DNA of 64,000 nt, from the NCBI RefSeq assembly GCF_004348665.1, contig NZ_SMKM01000005.1, positions 1 through 64,000 of the forward strand, in the 5' to 3' direction. Positions 36,343-48,106 of this stretch are shown piece after piece; positions within the stretch are counted from its first letter, which is position 1, and every line of letters begins with the position of its first letter. The notes under the pieces are model-generated. The model did no database searches, was not told the origin of the DNA, and saw only the letters and a program-made list of their open reading frames with translations. The stretch comes from Actinomadura sp. GC306 (GTDB taxonomy: Bacteria > Actinomycetota > Actinomycetes > Streptosporangiales > Streptosporangiaceae). Both the position numbers and the translations under genes were made by a program.

Positions 36343-38859
36343 CTACGCGGGGGCCCGGCCTGCCGGATCGCCGGGGAGCGGCGGCAGCGTGGGGGTGTTG
36401 GTCGGGAGCGGTATGTCCGGCGGCAGGGTCGGGCGGCGGCGCTCGTCGTCCTCGTCGTCCCCGCCGGGTCCGGGGCCGGCGCTGGGGCGCAGCGTGATCG
36501 TCGTCCCGGGCTCCACCGAGCCGGGGCCGGGCGACATCTCCGCCACGGTCCCCCGCTCGTACCGGCGGGACCGGACGCGCTCGCCGACATCGGTGGTGAA
36601 CCCGGCGGCGCGGAGCCTGGCGACGGCGTCGTCGAGGTCCATGCCGCGCACGTCCGGCACCTTGACGCGGTCCTCGCCCGAACCGCGGCTGAAGTAGAAG
36701 GACGGCGGCCGGTGGAACGACGTCGCGTCCGTGCCCTTCAGCGCCCCGAGCATGCTGCGCTGCCAGATCGGCGCGGGGATCGTCGCGCCGAACACCGAGC
36801 CGTAGCAGCGCCCGTCCAGGCACAGGCTCGTCATCGGGTACCGGTAGCCGCCGCGGGGGTCGCCGACCCATACGGCCGCGGCGAGGTCCGGGGTGTAGCC
36901 GGCGAACCAGGCGGCGGAGAAGTTGTCGACGGTGCCGGTCTTGCCGGCGGCGTCGCGGCCGAGGCCCAGGCCGCGCGCCGTGCCCTTGGTCAGGACGCCG
37001 CTGAGGATGTGGTTGACGGCGTCCGCGACGTCCTTGTCGAGGACCTGCTCGCACTTGCGCGGCGGGACCTTCAGCTTCTTGCCGGACGCGTCGGTGACCG
37101 CCTTGATCGCGATCGGCTCGCAGTACTCGCCGCGGGCGCCGAACGCCGCGTAGGCCGCCGCGAGGCGCAGCGGCGACACGGCGTTGAACCCGAGCGTGAA
37201 CGAGGGGAACTGCTCAAGCGGCTTGCCGTTCGCCTGCCGCATCCCCAGCCGCTCGGCCATCTTGACGGTGTCGCAGAGGCCGACCTCCTTCTGCAGCGCC
37301 AGGAAGTAGGTGTTCACGGAGTTGTGGGTGCCGGTGACGAGGCTGAACGTCCGGCCGCCCTCGCCGTCGGCGGCGTTGCCCAGCGACGCCGACGGGTCGC
37401 CGACGTTCTCGCCTTCGCAGTTGCGGAACCCTGTCGGCGTGTACTTCTCCGGCGCCATCAGCCGCGTCCCGAACGGCATCCCCTCGTCGAGCGCGGCGGC
37501 CAGCGTGAACGCCTTGAACGTGGACCCGGCCTGCATGCCGATGCTGGAGCCGTGGCTGGCGTCGGCGGCGAAGTTGATCCAGGTCTTGCCGCGCTCCCCG
37601 TCCGGGCCGAGCTCGCGGCCCACGACCATCGCCTTGATCTCCCCGGTGCCCGGTTCGACCATCGCCTCCGCGGCGGCCTTGTGCGCGGAGTTCTTCGCCG
37701 GGACGTAGGCGAGCACGGCCTTGCGCGCCGCCTTCTGGGCGCGGCGGTCCAGCGTGGTGCGGATGGTGAGCCCGCCCCGCTTGAGCAGCTCCTCCCGCTC
37801 CTTCACCGTCTTCCCGAAGACCTTGTTGTTGAGGATCTCGCGCTGCACGTAGTCGCAGAAGAACGGCGCCTCGCTGGCCACGCAGCCGCTGCGCGTGTGC
37901 TGGACGTCCAGCTCGACCGGCTGCCGCTTTGTCTTCTCCGCCTCCGCCGAGTCGATCCAGCCGAGTTCGGCCATCCGGTCCAGGACGACGTTGCGGCGAT
38001 CCTTCGCGGCGCGGGCGTGCCTGGTCGGGTCGTAGGCGTAGGGGTAGCGGATGACGCCGGCGAGCAGCGCCGCCTCGGCGAGGTCCAGCTCGGAGGCGTG
38101 CTTGGAGAAGTAGTGCCGGGACGCGGCCTCGATCCCGTAGGCGCCGTCGCCGTAGTAGGCGATGTTGAGGTAGCGGCGCAGGATCTCCTCCTTGGGGAAC
38201 CGCTTCTCGATCGCGACCGCGTACCGCAGCTCGCGGATCTTGCGCGCCGCGGAGATCTCCTTCGCCGCCTCGCGCTCCTCGGTGGAGTCGGCCTGGGTGA
38301 GCAGCAGGTTCTTCACGTACTGCTGCGTGATGCCGGAGCCGCCCTGCGTCACCTCGCCGCTGCTGACGTTGCTGGCGAGCGCGCGCAGCGTGCCCTGCAC
38401 GTCGATGGCGCCGTGCTCGTAGAACCGGCTGTCCTCGATCGCCAGGACGGCCTTGCGCAGCACCGGCGCGATCTTCTCCATCGGGACGTCGACCCGGTTC
38501 TGGTAGAAGAACGTCGCGATGGTGCGGCCGTCCGCGGCGAGGACCCGGGACCGCTGCGGGACGCCCGCGGTCGAGAGCCCGTCCGGCTCGGTGCTGAACC
38601 AGTCCGCGGTGTCGCGGGCGCCGACTCCCGCGGTGCACGCGGTGGGCAGCAGCATCAGCGCGACGATGAAACCGGCGAGCCCGCCGAGCGCGCCGAGGCC
38701 GCGGACCGCGCGGGCCTTCTCCGCGCGGGTCGTCGAACCGCTGAAGAACCTGCGGGGCCGCCCCGGGCCGCGCGCCTCCGCCGGATCGCCGGAGACGTCG
38801 TCTCCAACGTCGTCTCTTACGTCCGGATCGTCACCTTCAGCCCCAGTCGGCACGGGCAT
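36343..38859 (-). CDS. Class A penicillin-binding protein with PASTA domain
   Basis: A bifunctional peptidoglycan glycosyltransferase/transpeptidase of about 838 aa. After a cytoplasmic basic tail and one membrane helix (LGALGGLAGFIVALMLLPTAC) the GT51 domain shows AIEDSRFYEHGAIDVQGTLRA and QGGSGITQQYVKNLLL. The transpeptidase has SxxK as STFK in MQAGSTFKAFT, SxN as SVN in GTHNSVNTYF, and KTG in DAAGKTGTVDNF. One PASTA domain (VPDVRGMDLDDAVARLRAAGF) and a Pro/Asp-rich tail end the protein, as in mycobacterial PonA2. The start is uncertain: ATG 38859 lacks a clear RBS, and the frame is open into mazG. It follows mazG on the same strand. Confidence 0.9.
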   Translation of the reverse strand: MPVPTGAEGDDPDVRDDVGDDVSGDPAEARGPGRPRRFFSGSTTRAEKARAVRGLGALGGLAGFIVALMLLPTACTAGVGARDTADWFSTEPDGLSTAGVPQRSRVLAADGRTIATFFYQNRVDVPMEKIAPVLRKAVLAIEDSRFYEHGAIDVQGTLRALASNVSSGEVTQGGSGITQQYVKNLLLTQADSTEEREAAKEISAARKIRELRYAVAIEKRFPKEEILRRYLNIAYYGDGAYGIEAASRHYFSKHASELDLAEAALLAGVIRYPYAYDPTRHARAAKDRRNVVLDRMAELGWIDSAEAEKTKRQPVELDVQHTRSGCVASEAPFFCDYVQREILNNKVFGKTVKEREELLKRGGLTIRTTLDRRAQKAARKAVLAYVPAKNSAHKAAAEAMVEPGTGEIKAMVVGRELGPDGERGKTWINFAADASHGSSIGMQAGSTFKAFTLAAALDEGMPFGTRLMAPEKYTPTGFRNCEGENVGDPSASLGNAADGEGGRTFSLVTGTHNSVNTYFLALQKEVGLCDTVKMAERLGMRQANGKPLEQFPSFTLGFNAVSPLRLAAAYAAFGARGEYCEPIAIKAVTDASGKKLKVPPRKCEQVLDKDVADAVNHILSGVLTKGTARGLGLGRDAAGKTGTVDNFSAAWFAGYTPDLAAAVWVGDPRGGYRYPMTSLCLDGRCYGSVFGATIPAPIWQRSMLGALKGTDATSFHRPPSFYFSRGSGEDRVKVPDVRGMDLDDAVARLRAAGFTTDVGERVRSRRYERGTVAEMSPGPGSVEPGTTITLRPSAGPGPGGDDEDDERRRPTLPPDIPLPTNTPTLPPLPGDPAGRAPA

Positions 38860-38935
38860 AGCGTAAACGTGCGCCCCCGGCCCGGCCACCCCATCCCCGA
38901 TGTCCCGGTTCGTAACGCCATGCCCACCCGGCGTT

Positions 38936-39934
38936 TCAGGCGTTCGGCGCTTTTCGCTCCCAGGATCGGACACGGTCCCGGAATACCCGGGAAACCGCCC
39001 GCAACTCCGCCTCCGGATCGACGCCGCGCTCCGCCGCCTCCCGGACCAGCGCGAACAGCCGCGCGCCCAGCTCACCGCCGTCCGCGCCGCGGTCGGCCGG
39101 CAGCCCGGCCGGGAGATCGTCCGCGAGCTCGGCGGGCGCGGCCAGCCGGCCGGCGCGGCGCTGCAGCTGCGCGGCCAGCGACAGCGCGGGCTGCCCCATC
39201 GGCACGCCGTCCAGCGCCGACGCCTCCGCGCCGCCCTTCGCCGCCCGCTCGGCCGCCTTGATCTGCTCCCAGTTGGCGTTGACCTCGTCGGCGCCGGAGA
39301 CCGCCACGTCGCCGAAGACGTGCGGGTGGCGGCGGACGAGCTTGTCGACGATCCCGCCCGCCACGTCGTCGATCGTGAACGCCGTCTCGTCGTCGCGCTC
39401 GGCGGCCACCACCGAGTGGAACGCGACCTGCATCAGCACGTCGCCGAGCTCCTCGCGCAGCGCGCCGAAGTCGCCGGACTCGACGGTGTCGAGGACCTCG
39501 TACGCCTCCTCCAGCAGGTACGGGACGAGGGTCGTGTGCGTCTGCTTGCGGTCCCACGGGCATTCGCGGCGCAGCGTGTCCATCACCGAGACGAGGTCGA
39601 GCAGCCGCGCGCCGGGCAGGTCGTAGGACCCGTGCAGCACCTCGACGTCGATGGGGTCGTCCACGACGAGGGCGCCGATCTCCCGCATCAGCGGCTCGTC
39701 GCCGTCCGGCGCGGCCACCCAGAGGACGCCGGCGTTCCGCGCGTCCGCGACCAGCAGGGACGCGTCGGGCTCGGCGACCACCTCCGGGACGACGCCCGCG
39801 TCCCGCAGCGACGGCAGCAGCGGGTGCCCGTCCCGCAGCCGGACGGACGACGCCGACCGCAGCGCGTCCCAGGCACGGAAGGTCAGCAGCCCCGGCGCCA
39901 CCCGGTGCGTGGTCGCCAGCAGTGTCAGGCCCAT
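38936..39934 (-). CDS. mazG: MazG family nucleoside triphosphate pyrophosphohydrolase
   Basis: A 332-aa house-cleaning enzyme hydrolysing (d)NTPs, including damaged ones, to monophosphates and pyrophosphate. An N-terminal domain of about 115 aa (GLTLLATTHRVAPGLLTFRAWDAL) is the type seen in actinobacterial MazG; the pyrophosphohydrolase domain then has LLEEAYEVLDTV (EExxE) and EELGDVLMQVAFHS (ExxD), the magnesium ligands, and RRHPHVFGDV. A partial second repeat follows, shorter than E. coli MazG's. ATG 39934 is five bases from the stop of the SurA-like gene. The order mfd, SurA-like, mazG is conserved in actinobacteria and leads toward eno here, though the TSUP-to-PBP block intervenes. Confidence 0.92.
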   Translation of the reverse strand: MGLTLLATTHRVAPGLLTFRAWDALRSASSVRLRDGHPLLPSLRDAGVVPEVVAEPDASLLVADARNAGVLWVAAPDGDEPLMREIGALVVDDPIDVEVLHGSYDLPGARLLDLVSVMDTLRRECPWDRKQTHTTLVPYLLEEAYEVLDTVESGDFGALREELGDVLMQVAFHSVVAAERDDETAFTIDDVAGGIVDKLVRRHPHVFGDVAVSGADEVNANWEQIKAAERAAKGGAEASALDGVPMGQPALSLAAQLQRRAGRLAAPAELADDLPAGLPADRGADGGELGARLFALVREAAERGVDPEAELRAVSRVFRDRVRSWERKAPNA

Positions 39935-39939
39935 GCGCG

Positions 39940-40611
39940 TCAGATACCCGAGTCGGGCTTGGACAGGCGGTGCTCGGCCGGGTTGATCTCGAACTTGCCC
40001 GGGTCGTAGCTGCCGTAGCGCGGGTTGATCTCGATCTTCATCCCGTCCGCGGTGCGCCGGAACAGCTCGTTCCACTGCTGCCCCGCCCGCTGCGTCGCGG
40101 GGTTCATCCGGTCGGTGAAGTCGGCCCCGAACCGCTCCATCACCGCGGCCTGGGTGGCGACGAGGCGCGCCAGGTCGCGGGTGCGGTCGCGGGGCAGCCC
40201 GCTCGCCAGCGTGATCGACTCGGCCCCGCCCTGCCGGTTCAGGCCCTCGACCGCCTGGTCGACCCGGCCGCCGGTGATCTCGACCCCGGCCTCGTCGGCG
40301 ACCTCCTCGGCCACCCGGAAGTTGATCAGCAGGGTGAGCGCGCCGCGCACGTCGGACTCGGAGTCGGCGCCGAGCTGGCGGGCCGGGTTCGCCGGGTTCG
40401 CACGCATCTCGTTGGCGACCGGGTCGGCCCGGAACTGCTCGCGCCAGTCGCGGACGTCCTGGCTGAGCTCGGAGACGGTGATGCGGTCGTCGCCGACGAG
40501 GGCGGCGGTGCCCGCCTTCGGCGTGCCGCCGCAGCCGGCCAGCGCGCCGGCCGCCACCACCGCGGCCACCGCGACCTTCACGGACTTACCGAACACGGAC
40601 TTACCCAACAC
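39940..40611 (-). CDS. SurA N-terminal-like lipoprotein
   Basis: A 223-aa predicted lipoprotein: signal (KVAVAAVVAAGALAGCGG) with lipobox LAGC, then a helical domain with DDRITVSELSQDVRDWREQF and VRGALTLLINFRVAEEVADEAGVEITGGRVDQAVEGL, which resembles the SurA/PrsA chaperone N-terminal fold. No peptidyl-prolyl isomerase domain is present. It probably assists secreted proteins in the cell envelope. The N-terminus is ambiguous: GTG 40611, 40596 and 40581 are all in frame, and a duplicated GGTAAGTCCGTG gives GKSVFGKSV; the first GTG is used here. It lies between mfd and mazG. Confidence 0.82.
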   Translation of the reverse strand: MLGKSVFGKSVKVAVAAVVAAGALAGCGGTPKAGTAALVGDDRITVSELSQDVRDWREQFRADPVANEMRANPANPARQLGADSESDVRGALTLLINFRVAEEVADEAGVEITGGRVDQAVEGLNRQGGAESITLASGLPRDRTRDLARLVATQAAVMERFGADFTDRMNPATQRAGQQWNELFRRTADGMKIEINPRYGSYDPGKFEINPAEHRLSKPDSGI

Positions 40612-40657
40612 GGAGGATTCCCATCTGATCGGCCGGGCTCGGGAGACGCGCCCGACA

Positions 40658-44251
<3,594 letters not shown>

Positions 44252-44462
44252 TTTCGCCCGCAACTAAAGCAATGCAACCCCGAGGCAGGGCAGCCCGAAA
44301 ACCCGGAAATCCCGCGGACCCCGGCACGGGTACCAGGGTACGCGCCCGCGGGAGCCGCCGAATCCGGCACGGCGACCCGGCGGGGACCCGGCGCGAGGCG
44401 AGCGGCGCGACACGATCGAGACCGGGAACGGGCAAATAGCGGACGGAGCGCGATCGGGCGAT

Positions 44463-44468
44463 TACGCT
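44463..44468 (+). promoter_or_regulatory. Candidate -10 box for a leaderless transcript
   Basis: TACGCT (TANNNT) ends eight bases before the GTG at 44477 with no Shine-Dalgarno between. It is in the divergent region with mfd. Confidence 0.35.
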
Positions 44469-44476
44469 GCGAAGTT

Positions 44477-45376
44477 GTGACCGATCTGCGTACACCGCCG
44501 GTAAGCGATGGCGATCTCTTCTCCGAACGCGCCCGCCAGTACGCCCTGGAGCGGCCGCTGGAGCGGATCCACATCCTGGAGGCCGGCTGCGGCTGGGGGA
44601 CGGGCCTCGACCTGGGCGACCGCCCGCATCGTCTCACGGGGGTCGACATGGAGTCCCCCGAACTGCGCGCCTACACCTGCGAGCGCCCCGACCTGGACGC
44701 CTGGCACCTCGGCGACCTGCGCACCGTCCCGCTGCCGCCGCGCACCTACGACATCGTCCACGCCTCCTACCTCGTCGAACGCGTCCCGCACGCCGAGCTG
44801 GTGCTCGACCGGTTCGTCGCCGCGCTGAAGCCCGGCGGGCTGCTGCTGGTCCACATGCGCGACCGCAACACCGCCTACGGCTTCCTCGACCGGGTGCTCC
44901 CGCGGTGGATGCACGCCTCCGGGCGCCGCCGCAGGCGCGCCAGGCCGGGCCGGGGGACGCGCGGCGCGCACGCCCGCGTCCCCGGGCCGGCCGCCGAGGG
45001 CGCCGCCGGTTCCCCACCCGGCCCCCGTGCGGAGGCCCGCACGGAAGCCCGTGCGGAGGCCCGCGCCGGGACCCGTGCCCGGCCCGCGCAGAGCCGGCCG
45101 CCCCGGCCGGTGGTCCGGACGGCCCCGCCCCCGGCGACCTACGACCGGATCGCGTCCCGCTCGGGCATCCAGTGGTACTGCGTGATGCGGGGGCTGGTGA
45201 TCTCCGAGGAGTACACCTCCCGGCAGGCCATCGACGCGCTCGGGGCCGGGACGGGCCCCGCCGAGCTGCTGTGCCGCCTGGTGGCGGCGCTCAGCCGGGG
45301 GCGCCTCACCGCCGACCACAGCGAGGTCACCTTCGTGATCCGCAAGCCCGAGAACCGCTTCGCCCGCGTCATCTGA
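44477..45376 (+). CDS. Class I SAM-dependent methyltransferase
   Basis: A 299-aa protein. Residues about 25-155 form a Rossmann methyltransferase: motif I HILEAGCGWGTGLDLGDRPHRLTGVDMES, the acidic end of strand 2, DIVHASYLVERVPHAELVLDRFVAAL (motif II/post II) and LKPGGLLLVHMRDRN (motif III). Residues about 150-215 are a low-complexity linker of Arg, Ala, Gly and Pro with AEARTEARAEARAGTRAR-type reiterations, and the last 80 residues (ATYDRIASRSGIQWYCVMRGLVISEEY) finish the fold. The insertion splits the domain and is probably disordered. Substrate is unknown; small-molecule or sugar methylation is typical. It lies divergently to mfd and upstream of the sulfate-activation gene. Confidence 0.8.
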   Translation: MTDLRTPPVSDGDLFSERARQYALERPLERIHILEAGCGWGTGLDLGDRPHRLTGVDMESPELRAYTCERPDLDAWHLGDLRTVPLPPRTYDIVHASYLVERVPHAELVLDRFVAALKPGGLLLVHMRDRNTAYGFLDRVLPRWMHASGRRRRRARPGRGTRGAHARVPGPAAEGAAGSPPGPRAEARTEARAEARAGTRARPAQSRPPRPVVRTAPPPATYDRIASRSGIQWYCVMRGLVISEEYTSRQAIDALGAGTGPAELLCRLVAALSRGRLTADHSEVTFVIRKPENRFARVI

Positions 45377-45417
45377 CCGGCCCCGCACGCGGGCCGGAGG
45401 TGCGGGCACTCCGGCGG

Positions 45418-45439
45418 CCAAGTATTTTTCCTGCGGAAA
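45418..45439 (+). promoter_or_regulatory. Sulfur-gene leader motif with a palindrome
   Basis: CCAAGTAT (45418-45425) runs directly into TTTTTCCTGC (45425-45434), both shared with the region before TSUP transporter 1. TTTCC-TGC-GGAAA (45427-45439) is a perfect 5-bp inverted repeat five bases before ATG 45444, so a bound regulator could block the RBS. Confidence 0.4.
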
Positions 45440-45443
45440 CTCC

Positions 45444-46967
45444 ATGTACACAGAGCCAGCCCGGCCTTCGCGCCGGGCGGGATCGGAGATCGCGGTGACC
45501 GCCGACGCCGGCCTTCCCGACACGCTGCGCGACCTGCCCGCCTGGACCCCGGACGCGGTGGAGCTCGCCGACCTGGAGCTGATCCTGGCCGGCGTGTACC
45601 GCCCGCTGACCGGGTTCCTCGGCTCGTACGACACCGCCATGGTGATCGCCGGCGGCCGGCTCGCCGACGGCACCCCGTGGCCGGTCCCGGTCACCCTGTC
45701 GGTGCCGGAGGAGCTCACCGGGCACGAGCGGATCGTCCTGCAGGACCCGGAGGGCGTGCCCCTCGCGGTGCTGCGGGTGACCGAGGCGTGGCAGGACCCC
45801 ACCACCAAGGAGCGGCGCCTCGCCGGACCGCTGGAGGCCCTCCGCGCCCCCGCGCACGGCCCCTTCCACAGCCTGCGCCGCCGCCCGGACGAACTCGCCC
45901 CCCACGAGGGCAACGTCCTCGCGGTGGCGACCGGCGAACCCCTGCACCGCAAGCAGCTCGGCCAGCTCCGGCAGGTCGCCGAGCGGCTCGCCGCCGAGGT
46001 CCTCGTGCTGCCGATGCTGGGCGGCGAGCACGACGACTCCCTCGTCCGCGCCCTGCTCGGCGTCCGCCGCGAGCTTCCGGACGGGACCCGGATCATCCCC
46101 GTCCCGCTGCCCGAGCGCGGCGAACTGAAGGACCGGGAGATCCTGCTGCACGCGCACATCGCCGCCGCCTACGGCGCGACCCACCTGCTCGCCGACCGCG
46201 AGGTCGAGGGCACCGAGGTGCCGGTCGTCGTGCCCGAGCCGTGGGCCTACGACGCCGACGTGGAGGTGTGGCGGCCGCTCGCGCGGATCGAGCCCGACCA
46301 CGTCAAGGCGGAGCTCACGCCCGAGCGCCTCGGCGAGCTGCTGGACGCCGGCGAACCCGTCCCCGACTGGTTCACCCCGCCCGCCGTCGCCGCCGAGCTG
46401 GCGCTGGCGCGCCCGCCGAAGCCGTCGCGCGGCATCACGGTGTTCTTCACGGGCCTGTCCGGCTCGGGCAAGTCCACGGTCGCGCGGGGCCTCGCCGACG
46501 CCCTGATCGAGCGCGGCGGCCGGACGGTCACGCTCCTGGACGGCGACGTCGTGCGGCGGATGCTGTCGGCCGGCCTGACGTTCTCCCGCGCCGACCGCGA
46601 CCTCAACATCCGGCGGATCGGGTTCGTCGCCGCCGAGATCACCCGGCACGGCGGCACCGCGATCTGCGCGCCGATCGCGCCGTACGCGGCGACCCGCGCG
46701 GAGGTGCGCCGGATGGTGTCGGCCGCGGGCGACTTCATCCTCGTGCACGTCGCGACGCCGCTGGAGGAGTGCGAGCGCCGCGACCGCAAGGGCCTGTACG
46801 CCAAGGCGCGGGCGGGGCTCATCCCCGAGTTCACCGGCATCTCCGACCCCTACGAGGAGCCGGACGACGCCGACCTGACCCTCGACACGTCCCGGATGAC
46901 GCCGGACGAGGCGGTGGGCAAGGTCGTCGACCTCCTGGTCGAGGGCGGCTGGGTGCGGCCCGCGTAG
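45444..46967 (+). CDS. cysC: ATP sulfurylase-like / APS kinase fusion
   Basis: A 507-aa two-domain protein. The C-terminal APS kinase domain (about 330-505) is complete: P-loop VFFTGLSGSGKSTVARGLADAL, DGDVVRRMLSAGLTFSRADRDLNIRRIGFVA and KGLYAKARAGLIPEFTGISDPYE; it would phosphorylate APS to PAPS, the sulfate donor for sulfotransferases. The N-terminal half has the ATP sulfurylase fold (VELADLELILAGVYRPLTGFLGSYD) but the ATP-binding HxxH motif reads LHRKQ, so the second His is absent and sulfurylase activity is doubtful. ATG 45444 has GGAAA as RBS; GTG 45495 with GGAG is a fair alternative. It heads a region that also encodes a TSUP transporter and a sulfotransferase. Confidence 0.85.
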   Translation: MYTEPARPSRRAGSEIAVTADAGLPDTLRDLPAWTPDAVELADLELILAGVYRPLTGFLGSYDTAMVIAGGRLADGTPWPVPVTLSVPEELTGHERIVLQDPEGVPLAVLRVTEAWQDPTTKERRLAGPLEALRAPAHGPFHSLRRRPDELAPHEGNVLAVATGEPLHRKQLGQLRQVAERLAAEVLVLPMLGGEHDDSLVRALLGVRRELPDGTRIIPVPLPERGELKDREILLHAHIAAAYGATHLLADREVEGTEVPVVVPEPWAYDADVEVWRPLARIEPDHVKAELTPERLGELLDAGEPVPDWFTPPAVAAELALARPPKPSRGITVFFTGLSGSGKSTVARGLADALIERGGRTVTLLDGDVVRRMLSAGLTFSRADRDLNIRRIGFVAAEITRHGGTAICAPIAPYAATRAEVRRMVSAAGDFILVHVATPLEECERRDRKGLYAKARAGLIPEFTGISDPYEEPDDADLTLDTSRMTPDEAVGKVVDLLVEGGWVRPA

Positions 46968-47098
46968 CGGCTCGGCCGTAACGGCCCGGGTCCTACCGCC
47001 CGGGTCGTAGGGGCCCGGCCGCCCCACCTGTTGTAACGCGTCCGACACGTCCCGTTTGTACCTCGCCACCCGGGTTACGACCCGAAGGTCAGGTGCCT

Positions 47099-47132
47099 TA
47101 TCGTGGACGCGTTTCCCTACATAGTTGGTAGG
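47099..47132 (+). promoter_or_regulatory. Promoter and operator-like palindrome of TSUP transporter 2
   Basis: TATCGT (47099-47104) is a candidate -10. CCTAC-N7-GTAGG (47116-47132) is a perfect inverted repeat that ends two bases before ATG 47135, downstream of the expected transcription start, as a repressor site would be. Its right half TTGGTAGG also occurs before TSUP transporter 1. Confidence 0.45.
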
Positions 47133-47134
47133 TC

Positions 47135-48106
47135 ATGCCGATGGACTTCGATTGGACGATGGCGCTGGGCTCGTTCCTCGTCGCCATCATCGTCGGGCTG
47201 ACCGGGATGGGCGGCGGCGCCCTCATGACGCCGATGCTCGTGACGTTCTTCGGCGTCAGCCCGATGGCCGCCGTGTCCAGCGACCTCGTCGCCGCCGCCG
47301 TCATGAAACCCGTCGGCAGCGCCGTCCACTACCGCCAGGGCACGATCAACATGCGGCTCGTCGGCTGGCTCTGCGCCGGCTCGGTCCCCGCCGCGTTCTC
47401 CGGCGTCCTGCTCGCGCGGGCGCTCGGCCACGGCGGCCGGGTCGAGGACGTCATCAGCATCGCGATGGGCGTCGCGCTGATGATCGCGGCGGGCGGGCTC
47501 GTCCTGCGCGCCTACATGTCGCACCGGCGCCCCGACGGCGCGCAGGGCGACGGGAAGGCGCCCGAGATCCGGGTCCGCCCCGTGCCGACGGTGCTGGTCG
47601 GCATCGTCGGCGGGCTCGTCGTCGGCATCACCTCGGTCGGCTCCGGCTCGCTCATCATCGTCGCGCTGCTCGCCCTCTACCCGGCGCTCAAGGCCAACCA
47701 GCTCGTCGGCACCGACCTCCTGCAGGCCGTCCCGCTGGTGGGCGCGGCCGCCATCGGCCACCTGCTCTTCGGCGACTTCCGGATGGAGGTCACCGCCGCC
47801 CTGCTCGTCGGCTCCATCCCCGGCGTCTACCTCGGCTCGAAGGTCTCATCGCGCGCCCCGAGCACGCTGATCCGCCGCTTCCTCGTGCTGGTCCTGGTCG
47901 CGTCGTCGCTGAAGATGTTCGGCATGGAGCCCGTCCCCCTCGGGTGGACGCTCCTCGGCCTGCTCACCGCGGCGGGGGCCGGCTGGCTCGTGCTCCGCGC
48001 CCGCGGGTCCCGCGGGAGGGATACCCTGCCTTCCCAGGCCGGATCCCCCGTCGGCGCGGGCAGTCCAGGAGGGCGGGACACGAGTGGACCAACGATGGCC
48101 GCATGA
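47135..48106 (+). CDS. TSUP family (TauE/SafE) transporter
   Basis: A 323-aa membrane protein of the TSUP family, with the repeated Gly-rich turns LVAIIVGLTGMGGGALMTPMLV and LVGIVGGLVVGITSVGSGSLIIVALLALYP at the start of each half and about eight hydrophobic segments. The family moves sulfite, sulfate-related or organosulfur anions. Being 167 bp from the sulfate-activation gene, it likely exports sulfite or imports a sulfur source. ATG 47135 is used; its RBS overlaps an operator-like palindrome. The 3' end overlaps the next gene by 23 bp, implying coupling, and the overlap contains a 15-bp tandem duplication. Confidence 0.87.
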   Translation: MPMDFDWTMALGSFLVAIIVGLTGMGGGALMTPMLVTFFGVSPMAAVSSDLVAAAVMKPVGSAVHYRQGTINMRLVGWLCAGSVPAAFSGVLLARALGHGGRVEDVISIAMGVALMIAAGGLVLRAYMSHRRPDGAQGDGKAPEIRVRPVPTVLVGIVGGLVVGITSVGSGSLIIVALLALYPALKANQLVGTDLLQAVPLVGAAAIGHLLFGDFRMEVTAALLVGSIPGVYLGSKVSSRAPSTLIRRFLVLVLVASSLKMFGMEPVPLGWTLLGLLTAAGAGWLVLRARGSRGRDTLPSQAGSPVGAGSPGGRDTSGPTMAA

